31,773 nt of DNA from an uncultured Succinivibrio sp. (GCA_934218695.1 CAKQDA010000020.1:1-31773); one strand, 5' to 3'; shown: positions 1-8,751, counted from the first letter of the stretch. Made by a program: numbers and translations. Notes: generated by a model not told the origin, from the letters alone.

Positions 1-30
1 AGAAACATCCCCACGTTGTGGGGAATACAC
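1..30 (-). CRISPR. first (leader-proximal) repeat of a type I-E CRISPR array, array continues off the window
   Basis: On the minus strand this edge reads as a type I-E-like repeat beginning GTGTATTCCCC and ending GGGGATGTTTC. It contains a 7-bp stem (TCCCCAC at 8-14 pairing with GTGGGGA at 18-24) around a 3-nt loop, the hairpin that Cas6e would recognise and cut. It lies just past cas2, after an AT-rich leader, which is the usual I-E arrangement. Only one repeat is visible, so the exact repeat boundary (29 or 30 nt) and the number of spacers cannot be determined. Orientation, with the leader on the cas2 side, follows from the gene layout and the IHF motifs. Confidence 0.8.
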
Positions 31-50
31 TTAAAATTAAAAATAATGTA

Positions 51-63
51 AATCAAATAATTA
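51..63 (+). promoter_or_regulatory. IHF binding site (leader-proximal)
   Basis: AATCAAATAATTA matches WATCAANNNNTTR at every constrained position. Its near edge is 20 bp from the leader-repeat junction at 30/31, similar to the placement of the IHF site in the E. coli I-E leader. Confidence 0.6.
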
Positions 64-80
64 CATATTATCGTTTTAAG

Positions 81-93
81 TAATAAATTGATT
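81..93 (-). promoter_or_regulatory. second IHF consensus site in the leader
   Basis: The minus strand reads AATCAATTTATTA, again a full match to WATCAANNNNTTR but inverted relative to the first site and 30 bp farther from the array. E. coli uses one IHF site; two would allow a different leader fold. In DNA this AT-rich a chance match is possible, so confidence is lower. Confidence 0.45.
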
Positions 94-127
94 TTAAACA
101 AATTTTTAAACAACATCTAGTGCTAAA

Positions 128-409
128 TTAGACTAGCCTATTTGTGATAAGTTGCAAGCCTGTCATTTCGACAATTTTCTTTTTTGTCGTTCCTAAAGAG
201 ATGATTTGATAACCAGGAGAATTGTTTTTACTAATTATGATTGTCATTCCTGATAAGAATGTTGATTTAGAAAATAAATAATCAACAACCTTCTTTGCGA
301 CATGATCATTTATTCCTGACACAAAAACATTTGGCTTCAATTCAATAAACCACAGTTTCATTTTTCCTCGTATTGCATCAGGAATTTGTTCTGCTATAAC
401 AACAACCAC
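128..409 (-). CDS. cas2: CRISPR-associated endoribonuclease Cas2, type I-E
   Basis: Cas2 is the small dimeric partner of Cas1 in the spacer-acquisition complex; it bridges two Cas1 dimers and holds the prespacer. The 93-residue product matches the I-E (CasB2/YgbF-like) Cas2 type: an N-terminal hydrophobic beta strand (MVVVIAE), the early I-P-x-x-I-R-G segment, the WFIELKPNVFVSG strand, and a C-terminal LxLITNxLV tail. The start is GTG at 409; the cas1 stop codon TAG overlaps it by one base, indicating translational coupling. It is the last gene before the leader. Length is normal for I-E Cas2 (about 94 residues in E. coli). Confidence 0.93.
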   Translation of the reverse strand: MVVVIAEQIPDAIRGKMKLWFIELKPNVFVSGINDHVAKKVVDYLFSKSTFLSGMTIIISKNNSPGYQIISLGTTKKKIVEMTGLQLITNRLV

Positions 410-1257
410 TATTTGTTTACTCCCATGAGCATTTCAAGATCTTTTACAGAGCGTTCTAATATATTGTTACTACATATCCTTTCTCTAAAAGCATCAGCAA
501 CAACCTCTTTAACATAATCTCCGCCCATTTTCTTTGTTAACGAAAATGCTAAATCTATCGAAACCTCTGGTTTATAAAGATCTGCTAAATCGTAGACAAA
601 AGGTAAAGGACATCCTGAATGAATAAATCCAATTCTTGGTGAAAAGCCTAGAGCATGAACAACAGACAATAAGATTCCATATAAAGCAACATTGCAACAC
701 GTTAAAATTTTATTTGTCGTATTGCTTAGATTTAGCTTTCCTGGAACGTAATCTCGACCTTCCCACTCTATACCGTACTTTTCAGCAGTAGTTTTGTATA
801 AAGATTTAACACGGTAACCTTCCATTCCCATCATTTCAGATAAACTTTTATTTTGTAAATCGAGATCTGGAAATCGATAACTGAACAACTTTCTTGCTGT
901 TTCCAATTTTTTCTTTGGACTTGAATACAAAGAAAGTTGCTTTTTTAAATTGTATGTATCAGCAGTCGGAGTTTCTCCTGTTGCGTAGTACAAAAGAGAG
1001 TCTGAACCTACCCAACATACTGTACAATTAGATTCAGAAATACTTTTTATCGCTGCATGAGTAACAGATGTTCCTGGCCCCAAAAGGATCGTATTTACAG
1101 TTGCACAAGGGATGCTAATCACATGGCATTTTTCATCAATCCATTTAACACTGCTATCGTCAACTTCAAGCCTACCGTGTTCTAAAAAGATAAATGGGTA
1201 TTTATCCTTTACCTGAGGGAGTAATTCCCTAGCTACTTTAAGAAATATCGATCTCAT
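409..1257 (-). CDS. cas1: CRISPR-associated endonuclease/integrase Cas1, type I-E
   Basis: Cas1 is the integrase that inserts new spacers at the leader end of the array, acting with Cas2. The 282-residue protein carries the family's metal-binding catalytic residues in their usual settings: E146 in MGMEGYRV, H213 in GFIHSG, and D223/D226 in FVYDLADLYK. The N-terminal beta-rich half (LEHGRLEVDD) and the VGSDSLLYYATG segment are also typical of I-E Cas1. Its start lies inside the end of cas5e (20-nt overlap), and its stop overlaps cas2 by one base. All catalytic positions are intact, so it should be active. Confidence 0.95.
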   Translation of the reverse strand: MRSIFLKVARELLPQVKDKYPFIFLEHGRLEVDDSSVKWIDEKCHVISIPCATVNTILLGPGTSVTHAAIKSISESNCTVCWVGSDSLLYYATGETPTADTYNLKKQLSLYSSPKKKLETARKLFSYRFPDLDLQNKSLSEMMGMEGYRVKSLYKTTAEKYGIEWEGRDYVPGKLNLSNTTNKILTCCNVALYGILLSVVHALGFSPRIGFIHSGCPLPFVYDLADLYKPEVSIDLAFSLTKKMGGDYVKEVVADAFRERICSNNILERSVKDLEMLMGVNK

Positions 1258-1951
1258 AAGGATTTTTCACTACAGTTACATAGCGCTCAGTGTAGAGTTT
1301 TCGAATACCAAATTGGACTGGAACATCATTCAACACCAAAACGTCACCTTTATCTATCGAATTTTCCTGTAAAACGGAATAATCACAATATCGGCCCTTT
1401 AAAGTTGCAATTTCCTTAGCTCTATCTACACACATATCCTTATTTGAGAATGTTCCCTGAAAAATAATTTCCGAAGGAACGCAACATTTTCTTCCTAAAA
1501 ATATTGGCCATACGGGTGATTTTAAGGATTCACATACTTGATCTACAAGATCATTTGGAACATCTAAATAAACAGCATATGCCATATCTTGAAGATAATA
1601 ACGGTAAGTCAATTTCTGTCCACCACCTACCGCTTTTTTACCATCTGATGTTTTAGGTATCAACAATTTTTCCCATAAATCAGAATCATTATAATTAGCT
1701 CCTACCATATGGAAATCTTCTAAGGTTGAACATGCTAATTGTGTCTTTTTAGGGAAAGCATCTACTTGCAAATCACTTTTGGAAAAGAGTTCAAGCAATT
1801 CTCTCTGCTCACCCCCTTTTCCCATAGCAGATAACACTAATCCCAAAACGCCTGATTTTGTTGGAAAAGAAACTGTTGTTCGTCTGTTAAACTTTGAATT
1901 AGCCCCCCAACTTTGTAAAGGAGCTTCTAACCACAACAAAACATAGCTCAT
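1238..1951 (-). CDS. cas5e: Cascade subunit Cas5e (CasD)
   Basis: Cas5e caps the 5' handle of the crRNA in the Cascade surveillance complex and contacts Cas8e and the backbone. The 237-residue protein opens with the Cas5 signature LLWLEAPLQSWG, then a TKSGVLGLV helix after the first RRM-like strand, and contains the FLGRKCCVPS segment seen in I-E Cas5 proteins. Size is close to E. coli CasD (about 224). The ATG lies two bases after the cas7e stop, and its 3' end overlaps cas1 by 20 nt, so it belongs to one tightly coupled transcript. Confidence 0.92.
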   Translation of the reverse strand: MSYVLLWLEAPLQSWGANSKFNRRTTVSFPTKSGVLGLVLSAMGKGGEQRELLELFSKSDLQVDAFPKKTQLACSTLEDFHMVGANYNDSDLWEKLLIPKTSDGKKAVGGGQKLTYRYYLQDMAYAVYLDVPNDLVDQVCESLKSPVWPIFLGRKCCVPSEIIFQGTFSNKDMCVDRAKEIATLKGRYCDYSVLQENSIDKGDVLVLNDVPVQFGIRKLYTERYVTVVKNPYEIDIS

Positions 1952-1953
1952 GA

Positions 1954-3003
1954 CTACAACACAGCCTCAATATCAGAAATCAAATCATCTATGGAATAAT
2001 TGTCATTAAGGCCCCATTCTTTTTCTAATTTGCAAGAATAAAGAGACCCTAACAATTTTTGTTTTGTTTCAATCTGAGCTTTTAATTCATCAATACTTGG
2101 CTCTAAGTAGCCATTGCCTTTTGATCTAACAGGCTTTTCAAAGCTCAACTGCAAAGCTTGTCCGTTTCGTACAAGAACTTTTGCATAATCCCAAGTTGAA
2201 TAAGCTGACATTGTATTTTGTCTTGCGGAAGGAACAGCGATCAGCAAAGCCTTAACAAAGGTTTCTATTGCTTTGTTAATAGTATCTTTATCGGCATGAA
2301 TATCTTCTATACATAGATTTTTAGCTAAAACACCTAAATCTAGGCAAACATATCTATAGTAAGTTGCAGAATTGAATTCAGTAGTACCTAAATGAGCTGA
2401 ACCAAGATCTGTTGTTGGAAGATCATCCAAAGCTGTAAAATAATCGATATCTGTAGATACTGCGTGTGTTGAAATTGCATGGTTAAATGAAGTCGCAGCT
2501 TCAATGTTCATATCAATTTCTTTATTTGCAACCATTCTTCCAAATAGAGCAATATCTAATGCATCCAAATTTTTATCTACATATTTCTTACACAATTTCG
2601 CCAATTCTTTTACATTGATTTTCTTTGCATCAAAGTCTTTTTCTTTTGCATAATCCACAAATTTAGATACTTCATGCTCTGAAATAAAAATTAAAGTATC
2701 GTTTGAAAGCGCTTGTGCAATCATATCTGAACATGAAGAACATTGATCTTCGGTTGCCCCAGCTTTTTCTAACGCATTTGATAACAGCTTCTGTAAATTT
2801 TTGGTTCTGATGCCTAACTTTATGCCAAATTCATGCATTGCCAAACGTACTTGTCGTTTCCAGCATTGAGAACTGACTCGCGCACGATTCACACCGCCTA
2901 TCATTGCTGATTTTGGAGAGCCAACATCGTCTCGGTTTAAGCAACTTACTGGGAAAGACTGTAAAATGTGAAACTCTATCTTAGTATTGTTTAATTTTGT
3001 CAT
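1954..3003 (-). CDS. cas7e: Cascade backbone subunit Cas7e (CasC)
   Basis: Cas7e polymerises along the crRNA, normally six copies, to form the Cascade backbone. The 349-residue protein starts with the family motif region IEFHILQSFPVSCLNRDD followed by GSPKSAMIGGVNRARVSSQ and CWKRQVR, and later has TTEFNSATYYRYVCLDL and PSARQNTMSAY, all characteristic of I-E Cas7. An AGAGGA ribosome site stands seven bases before the ATG in a 35-nt gap after cas6e, the widest gap inside the cas operon. That strong independent initiation site would suit a subunit needed in excess. Confidence 0.94.
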   Translation of the reverse strand: MTKLNNTKIEFHILQSFPVSCLNRDDVGSPKSAMIGGVNRARVSSQCWKRQVRLAMHEFGIKLGIRTKNLQKLLSNALEKAGATEDQCSSCSDMIAQALSNDTLIFISEHEVSKFVDYAKEKDFDAKKINVKELAKLCKKYVDKNLDALDIALFGRMVANKEIDMNIEAATSFNHAISTHAVSTDIDYFTALDDLPTTDLGSAHLGTTEFNSATYYRYVCLDLGVLAKNLCIEDIHADKDTINKAIETFVKALLIAVPSARQNTMSAYSTWDYAKVLVRNGQALQLSFEKPVRSKGNGYLEPSIDELKAQIETKQKLLGSLYSCKLEKEWGLNDNYSIDDLISDIEAVL

Positions 3004-3038
3004 GGTAAAATCCTCTAATGTTATTAATTTTGTATTAC

Positions 3039-3644
3039 TTATTCGTTAGGAATAATCTGTAACAATCCACAACCAAAAGCCTTTTCTCGACCGATTCCAT
3101 CAAATACCGCTGTTCTGAACTTAGCTTGGTCTTTTACTTGTAGCTCTCCAGATACTTCAGCTTTATTAATTGTTACTTTGTAGCCATGTTTATCTGTAAA
3201 TATATCTGCATGTATATCATTAACTATGGCACTTTCGACTAAAAAACCGTTCTTTATTCCTTTTTCACAAAACCAAGACCTTACAGATTGAAAATCTTTT
3301 ATCGGAACTATTTTTCCTTCTTTTTTTACTGTAGGATTTACTGTAATTTTGAATATGCATCTTTTAGCATTTAAGATCTTTTCAGGAAACTCAATCGAAG
3401 ACCTATTTTTTAAGATACACGGCATTACTTCTTTTTGAGGCGCCTCACAAGATAAAATCACTATTCTGTTGAACGCACCCTTTGCTGACAAGGCCCACAA
3501 AGGTAAGATTCTTTTAGACTCGGCTGACGTGGTATCTTTTGAAAATTGGTCGTACACAAGTCTATGAATAGAGTATGTATCTGTAATTTTGGCTCTTACA
3601 ATAATCTCAGGAGTTAGTTGGATCTGAGTTAAATAATGTGGCAT
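3039..3644 (-). CDS. cas6e: crRNA-processing endoribonuclease Cas6e (CasE)
   Basis: Cas6e cuts pre-crRNA at the base of each repeat hairpin and stays bound to the 3' handle as a Cascade subunit. The 201-residue protein has the two-ferredoxin-fold pattern: an N-terminal strand LTQIQL, the segment TYSIHRLVYDQF with Tyr24 and His27 (same Y-x-x-H spacing as the catalytic Tyr/His of Thermus Cse3), and the C-terminal glycine-rich GIGREKAFGCGLLQI loop that binds RNA. The gene sits between cse2 and cas7e, whereas E. coli K-12 has it after cas5e. It starts one base after the cse2 stop. Confidence 0.92.
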   Translation of the reverse strand: MPHYLTQIQLTPEIIVRAKITDTYSIHRLVYDQFSKDTTSAESKRILPLWALSAKGAFNRIVILSCEAPQKEVMPCILKNRSSIEFPEKILNAKRCIFKITVNPTVKKEGKIVPIKDFQSVRSWFCEKGIKNGFLVESAIVNDIHADIFTDKHGYKVTINKAEVSGELQVKDQAKFRTAVFDGIGREKAFGCGLLQIIPNE

Positions 3645-3645
3645 G

Positions 3646-4173
3646 CTATTTCTCCATTAACTCTTTTTCTCGTGGACAGTTGAAAAACTGCATAGCCCAC
3701 TTTCTTTTTGTTCTAGCTCTCCATTCTTCATAGTTAAATGAGTAAAGATCATCCAACAACTCTGAATAGTTAATAGACTTATCACTCTTACTTTGAATAA
3801 AAGTCATAATATGGCGAAAAATAAGGGCTAACTCTGTTAAGCTATCACAGGAAAGCAAACGTCTAAACCTTGAATCATCCCTTTCTGACGATTTAGGATT
3901 CTCTTTTTCGACTGAGGACAATATTTGAATAAAACTAGATTTTCCGTTTTCATACTTTTTACTTCTAGCAATAGCTGCTGCTACCAAGCAAAATGGAGTA
4001 AATTCTGAGTTTTTAGTTATGTCTAATCCAAACTTAACTAGAGTAGTCATAACGTAAGGATCACTGTTTTTTAAATCTGCCCTCCTTAAATGAGCTGCTG
4101 TAGCTTTATTTGAAGAGCACTGTTTACAGATATATTCAACAAATTTCAAATTTCTTTCATTGTTACTTGCCAT
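3646..4173 (-). CDS. cse2: Cascade small subunit Cse2 (CasB)
   Basis: Cse2 forms the two-copy inner belly of Cascade and stabilises the non-target DNA strand in the R-loop. The 175-residue, mostly helical and basic protein has the family landmarks AAHLRRADL near residue 30 and DSRFRRLLSCDSL near residue 101, followed by a helix resembling LxxxLRxxV (LALIFRHIM). Size agrees with the family (about 160-180). It begins three bases after the cas8e stop and ends one base before cas6e. Confidence 0.9.
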   Translation of the reverse strand: MASNNERNLKFVEYICKQCSSNKATAAHLRRADLKNSDPYVMTTLVKFGLDITKNSEFTPFCLVAAAIARSKKYENGKSSFIQILSSVEKENPKSSERDDSRFRRLLSCDSLTELALIFRHIMTFIQSKSDKSINYSELLDDLYSFNYEEWRARTKRKWAMQFFNCPREKELMEK

Positions 4174-4176
4174 TCT

Positions 4177-5682
4177 TTATTCTCCAATTTGCTCATACTT
4201 ACCTGTAAATATCTGATGTCTTGACCATGCTTTTAACTGCTTTGTAGTATTACAAGGACAAGCTTCGTCATATATCTTTTTAGCAATCTGAGCAAACTTA
4301 TGTCTTAGCATTTTTCTACCTTCTAAATCACAACATCTGTCGGAAATTTCTTGGGAGAATGGCTCAATATTTTCCCAAAATGAGAGAGTGAACTTTTTCA
4401 CTTGAGCTTCTAACTTTTTTTTGTAATTCTTTTCTTTGATTTTTGTATATTTCATATCTATCAAATAACCTTCTATAGAAGCATCAAGGCAAGACGACAA
4501 TTTTTCTAAGTCACCTAATTCTTTTGCATAAAGGCTATACCATGCTTCTGATAGAATATCGCCTTTATCTAACCATATGTAGCTATCTACGCTATCATCT
4601 TTTCCTGAGACCTTAAACTCACCACACTTTGAAGAAACTTTTTGACCCGCGGACCATATTGCAATTGGCTCTAAATAGTTGCAAATTCTCTTTGCACATA
4701 ACTGTAATTGAGCACAAAATACTTTATCTTTAGAAAGAGAAATAAAAGACAAAATTGAAGGTAATGATCGCCATGGACTCTTTTCTGGATCTGACTTTAA
4801 TGCTCTAATTATATTTTTAGATTTATATAGGGTCACTGAAGGGTCACATACTCCATCTCTGTGATCTTGAAAGAACAGTCCCTCTGTTAAGTACAAACCA
4901 TCTTCTTTTAACAAACAGAACCTTCCAAGACTGACAAGTCTTCCTAAAAGTGATTGTTTATATTCTTTTGCGATATCATCATCTTCACCTGTTGGCATTT
5001 TTTCCCATGGAGCAGTTCCTAAACCTGAAGGAAATGAATTTAGAGAAGTGATATCTTTTATAGTTAATAGATTTAACCTTATTGACTCAATTAAGGTTGT
5101 TGCGAAAAAATATGAATGCAAGTAGCTTTCAGCGCTCAATCCTATACCTACTTTTCCTGATTTAGATTTGACATAATTTTCCGATAACGAAAAGCTGTTA
5201 TCTGTCTGCTTTCCTCCAAAAGCGAAATTCATTTGAGCTACAATCATTCTAGCTTTATCAGCATCTGACAAGTCAAAAGCAATTTCACTCTCCAAAGTTA
5301 GAACATTATTTCCTGATGCTACTTGAGGCAATACCGTTGAAAAAGATTTCAGCTCAGTTTTAAAAGAGGACAAAATCGGAAACTGCAAAAAAGGATTTTC
5401 ATCTGAATATAGAAAAAAGTTGTCATGCCATTTGTCTAGATATGAGTTGACCTTTGACACAAAATTTTTTTTAGAATAATTTCGCCAGTCAAGATCATCT
5501 TTTGGAGTGTAGGCTGACTGAGCAATTGCAAGTAAAAGTTTAAATATTGACAGTTTTTCAATGACAGAACCTCCTAGTTGTTTTATTTCTCTGTCTGAAA
5601 AAACTTGCTTTAAACTCACAAGCCCTTTATCTACAGTTGGAATCCACTTTTCATCAATAAGGTTAAAAGAATTAGTTGCCAT
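4177..5682 (-). CDS. cas8e: Cascade large subunit Cas8e (Cse1/CasA)
   Basis: Cas8e recognises the PAM and recruits Cas3 to the R-loop. The 501-residue protein begins with the diagnostic FNLIDEKWIPTV, then LSIFKLLLAIAQSAY, and includes the FLYSDENPFLQ region and AFGGKQTDNSFS, all recognisable in I-E Cse1. Length is as expected (502 in E. coli). The start codon lies within the 3' end of cas3 (11-nt overlap) and a GGAGGTGG ribosome site is embedded in the cas3 coding region, indicating coupling. Confidence 0.94.
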   Translation of the reverse strand: MATNSFNLIDEKWIPTVDKGLVSLKQVFSDREIKQLGGSVIEKLSIFKLLLAIAQSAYTPKDDLDWRNYSKKNFVSKVNSYLDKWHDNFFLYSDENPFLQFPILSSFKTELKSFSTVLPQVASGNNVLTLESEIAFDLSDADKARMIVAQMNFAFGGKQTDNSFSLSENYVKSKSGKVGIGLSAESYLHSYFFATTLIESIRLNLLTIKDITSLNSFPSGLGTAPWEKMPTGEDDDIAKEYKQSLLGRLVSLGRFCLLKEDGLYLTEGLFFQDHRDGVCDPSVTLYKSKNIIRALKSDPEKSPWRSLPSILSFISLSKDKVFCAQLQLCAKRICNYLEPIAIWSAGQKVSSKCGEFKVSGKDDSVDSYIWLDKGDILSEAWYSLYAKELGDLEKLSSCLDASIEGYLIDMKYTKIKEKNYKKKLEAQVKKFTLSFWENIEPFSQEISDRCCDLEGRKMLRHKFAQIAKKIYDEACPCNTTKQLKAWSRHQIFTGKYEQIGE

Positions 5683-8293
5683 TTTTCTTTACCACCTCCA
5701 ATCCTTTTTCGTAAGAATATGTGTATATGTATTTATCTTCAGCTAGGCCATTGAAATTCTTTAGTACGCCTGAAGAAGAAATTATCATTATCGAAAGACC
5801 AGATTCTGCCGAAGAATCCTCCTTATCTCCCAAATAGAGATAATTTTCCAAGCCGAGTTTGATTGCTTGATCTTTAGTTATCTGAGAAGGAGATTTTGTT
5901 TGTTGACACTGAACTATATGCTTCATCAGTTCAATGGATATTTTTCTTGTCCCAGAAGACTTTCTGTCACATTTTTTTAAGATCTCGCACTTATTACCAT
6001 CTAAAAACTCTATTTCTGTTTTGTCGTTGTTACAGCTAATATCTGAAACAATCAAGATTTTAGATTGAGATTCTGATGCATACCTAGTCGGTGCATTTTC
6101 ATCACTGATTACAACACCTCTTTCTGCTACTGCGCTTCTAGCAAGAGATTTTAAAGATTCTATTCCTTTGCGATTTTTACTTCCAAAACGCAACTCTTGT
6201 AACATATTTTTATAATGAGGATTCTTTTCATCTCTTCGAATGTATGTTTCATCTATTAACCTTCGAATATCTGAAGGAATACTGATAGATCCAGTATCAG
6301 CTTGTCGCTTAAATACTTCTAACGATCTGCATAGAACATAGGGACTATAAACATATGAGGTTGGAGCCAATGCACTGCCATCTGAATCAATGCATTCTTT
6401 AAGCTCTGCGTCAACCATCCACATATCTGGCTTAGCACTTTCAGATCTTGCTGTTGAACAATGTCTCCATAGTCGACCTATTCTTTGTAAAAGCATATCT
6501 GTAGGAGCAAATCTGCTGACTAAAAAATCTGCATCTATATCTAACGATTGCTCAAGAACTTGAGTTCCTATTAATATTCTTCCATTTTTAGAACGAAGTT
6601 CAGAAGATGTATTTTTGCCCAATAACTCTACCCAGTAAGATTCTTTACTTTCCCTATCAATTGGCGTAAAGCGAGAATGAATTAATCCACATTCGATACC
6701 ATTGTTTTTGGCTAAATATGCAATATCCATGTATGTGCTTTGAGCATCCTCAACAGTGTTTTCTATCCATAAAATTTGCTGCCCATCTTTAGCTCTTTTT
6801 ATAACCTCTCTCCTACAATCTGAATAAGACTTGAATGCTAAATTTATATTTCTATCAGGCACAGGTTTACTTACAACAGTTTTCCTTAATTCTTCTGAAT
6901 TGCTATTTACATACGACATGACAGGGTAAGATGAAGTTTCTGACTTTCTTTTTAAAAGCTCACTTCTTCTTTGAACACTCAAGGTAGCACTTAAGATTAT
7001 TACGGAACATCCAATGTTAATTAAGTGCTGAACCAAGCTGTCTAAAATAGAACCTGTGTAGCAATCATACGTGTGGACTTCATCAATGATTACAACCTTG
7101 CCTGCCAACCCAAAACTTCGAACAAAAGAATGCCTAACGTTCATTACTGACAGCAATGCTTGATCTATAGTTCCTACTGCAAATGGATATAACAGACCTC
7201 TTTTGGCAGATGAAAACCATGATTTTCCTGGCATAGCATCGGCACCTAATGAATCTTGAACTAAGTGTGCAGTAGAATGTAGTAAGAGAGAGCGTTTTTC
7301 TGCATTTGTACCTTCAATAACTTTTGATAAAAAGTCAGAAACCCTTGTCCAAATCTTATTGGAGGTCAACTGAGTTGGTAAAGCAAAATAGATTCCTGAA
7401 GCTTGTTCTGTCACTAGCAGTTTGTAAGCAGCATAAAGAGCTAATTCAGTCTTTCCTAATCCCATTGGAGCTTCTACTACGTACACTCCAGGAGAGGTAA
7501 TATCTTTTAATAAAGTGTCTTGAGTTTCATTTGAGGAAAAGCCAAATATATCTTTAAATGTTAAATTTTTCTTTATTTTGAATTTTCTAAATCCTGCACC
7601 TAGAACAGATTCTTTAATATTTTTTTCTACATCAGACGATGGATCGTCAAAATAAGAGCCTGAGCCAATCCAATCTGAAACGCATGTTAGACCACTTAAT
7701 AGAGATAATTGTGCAGGGCTTAATCTTGCATCAAGGTTCATTTCAAAAAAATTGCACAGATTAAGATATTCACTTTTTCTTAGATTGTTCCAATAAGATC
7801 CACCAAAGTCATCACTATGCTCATTTTTCAAATACGCTATAGGGTGCAATGCTCCATGATGCTGACCTGCAATTAAAGCAACATTTTCATTAATGTTCTT
7901 TAAAGCAGAATAACTGACTGTAGGATGCCCTCCAAAAGAACTTTCTTGAATTTGCTCATATGGAACAAGTTCTGGATGACTTTTTTTCCATGAAATCCTG
8001 TCTATTGCCTTTGCTAACTTTAATTGAAATGTTGGAGATATCTTTCCTAAATCATGCACAGCAACTATCAAGCTACTATTTTTAGGAAAAAGGTTGGCTA
8101 CCCTTTTGGTACAAAAATCGTGTAACAAGACTTTTGCAATATTTCCAACTATTTTGCAATGACAATCTACAGTCTTGCCATAGTCTAATTTAGACATGTC
8201 GTTAGATAAGTAAGTTTTAGCATAACAGTTATCCAACGAAATCTTATCTTCAGAGCCCTTTGCTATTTGAACAACTGTTTTCCTTTTGAGCAT
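5672..8293 (-). CDS. cas3: CRISPR-associated nuclease-helicase Cas3, type I-E
   Basis: Cas3 is recruited by Cascade to degrade target DNA. The 873-residue protein has an N-terminal HD nuclease domain (H45, H80-D81 in VAVHDLGK, H123, H145-H146, D207) and a superfamily 2 helicase core: Walker A APMGLGKT at 275-282, DEVH at 404-407, SAT at 435-437, later TQVLEQSLDIDAD and QRIGRLWRH. All catalytic motifs are present, so the interference module appears intact. It is the first gene of the cas operon; its ATG is preceded by a short AGG ribosome site and a long AT-rich region. It overlaps cas8e by 11 nt. Confidence 0.95.
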   Translation of the reverse strand: MLKRKTVVQIAKGSEDKISLDNCYAKTYLSNDMSKLDYGKTVDCHCKIVGNIAKVLLHDFCTKRVANLFPKNSSLIVAVHDLGKISPTFQLKLAKAIDRISWKKSHPELVPYEQIQESSFGGHPTVSYSALKNINENVALIAGQHHGALHPIAYLKNEHSDDFGGSYWNNLRKSEYLNLCNFFEMNLDARLSPAQLSLLSGLTCVSDWIGSGSYFDDPSSDVEKNIKESVLGAGFRKFKIKKNLTFKDIFGFSSNETQDTLLKDITSPGVYVVEAPMGLGKTELALYAAYKLLVTEQASGIYFALPTQLTSNKIWTRVSDFLSKVIEGTNAEKRSLLLHSTAHLVQDSLGADAMPGKSWFSSAKRGLLYPFAVGTIDQALLSVMNVRHSFVRSFGLAGKVVIIDEVHTYDCYTGSILDSLVQHLINIGCSVIILSATLSVQRRSELLKRKSETSSYPVMSYVNSNSEELRKTVVSKPVPDRNINLAFKSYSDCRREVIKRAKDGQQILWIENTVEDAQSTYMDIAYLAKNNGIECGLIHSRFTPIDRESKESYWVELLGKNTSSELRSKNGRILIGTQVLEQSLDIDADFLVSRFAPTDMLLQRIGRLWRHCSTARSESAKPDMWMVDAELKECIDSDGSALAPTSYVYSPYVLCRSLEVFKRQADTGSISIPSDIRRLIDETYIRRDEKNPHYKNMLQELRFGSKNRKGIESLKSLARSAVAERGVVISDENAPTRYASESQSKILIVSDISCNNDKTEIEFLDGNKCEILKKCDRKSSGTRKISIELMKHIVQCQQTKSPSQITKDQAIKLGLENYLYLGDKEDSSAESGLSIMIISSSGVLKNFNGLAEDKYIYTYSYEKGLEVVKKNGN

Positions 8294-8433
8294 GATGCAA
8301 CCTAAAGTATGAAGCCTTTAACTATCTATACTAATTTTTATAAAAGACATTCTTTATTAGATTTTATATTACTTATTGTAATATATTCTAATTTTTATTT
8401 ATATTTTATAAAAATACATATACTCATTATTCT

Positions 8434-8452
8434 ATCAATAAATTCTATTGAT
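8434..8452. promoter_or_regulatory. 19-bp operator-like palindrome upstream of cas3
   Basis: ATCAATA and TATTGAT are perfect inverted arms around AATTC. The site sits about 140 bp upstream of the cas3 start in the shared divergent region. The shape suits a dimeric repressor or activator, but the protein is unknown and AT-rich DNA gives such palindromes by chance. Confidence 0.3.
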
Positions 8453-8600
8453 GTCATTTCTTTTATTATTTCTATAATGCAAATGTGATTTATATTTACT
8501 TTTAAAGCTCGGATATTTCAAAAGCACCCTAATATGCCAAAGATCTGTCATCAGATTTTCTTACTTTTCCAATAATTTTTACTTCAATTAATCATTTTCT

Positions 8601-8645
8601 TGACGATATTAATTTCATTAAAACTCACATTAATGACGTATTAAT
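8601..8645 (+). promoter_or_regulatory. repeated TGACG-TATTAAT element upstream of the SieB-like gene
   Basis: TGACGATATTAAT at 8601-8613 is repeated with one base removed as TGACGTATTAAT at 8634-8645, 33 bp downstream (about three helical turns). The second copy lies inside the inverted repeat ATTAAT-GACGT-ATTAAT (8629-8645). Helical phasing and proximity to the SieB-like gene start suggest paired protein-binding sites. Confidence 0.3.
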
Positions 8646-8751
8646 ACAAAACTCCTTATAAATCGCTATGTTAAAGAAAGATTTTAGTTTTGGCACATCA
8701 ATTGCAACAGTAAAAGTACATTTGGAAATACGTCAATTTTTGGAGTTTATT

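Larger units (their letters stand above)
31..127 (-). promoter_or_regulatory. CRISPR leader
   Basis: This strongly AT-rich non-coding stretch between the cas2 stop and the first repeat should carry the promoter for pre-crRNA and the signals for spacer integration by Cas1-Cas2. It contains two perfect matches to the IHF consensus WATCAANNNNTTR in opposite orientations, listed separately. In E. coli, IHF bends the I-E leader to direct integration at the first repeat, so the presence of such sites here fits an adaptation-competent array. No unambiguous promoter could be picked out of the AT-rich background. Confidence 0.75.
8294..8751. other. AT-rich divergent intergenic region between cas3 and the SieB-like gene
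   Basis: About 460 bases without a convincing gene, very AT-rich. It must hold the cas operon promoter (minus strand) and the promoter of the SieB-like gene (plus strand), but many TA-rich hexamers make a specific promoter call unsafe. Two palindromes and one direct repeat stand out and are listed separately. The AT-richness would suit H-NS-type silencing, known for cas promoters of enteric bacteria; that is inference. Confidence 0.5.

Noticed and set aside
5561..5746. 61-residue plus-strand ORF
   Set aside because: Antisense to cas8e/cas3 coding sequence, no ribosome site, no recognisable protein features.
8600..8605. TTGACG as the -35 of the SieB-like gene
   Set aside because: No acceptable -10 hexamer lies 15-19 bp downstream.
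8668..8751. N-terminal extension of the SieB-like gene from ATG 8668
   Set aside because: No clear ribosome site before 8668, whereas ATG 8752 has GGAG at six bases and starts just before the first membrane helix.
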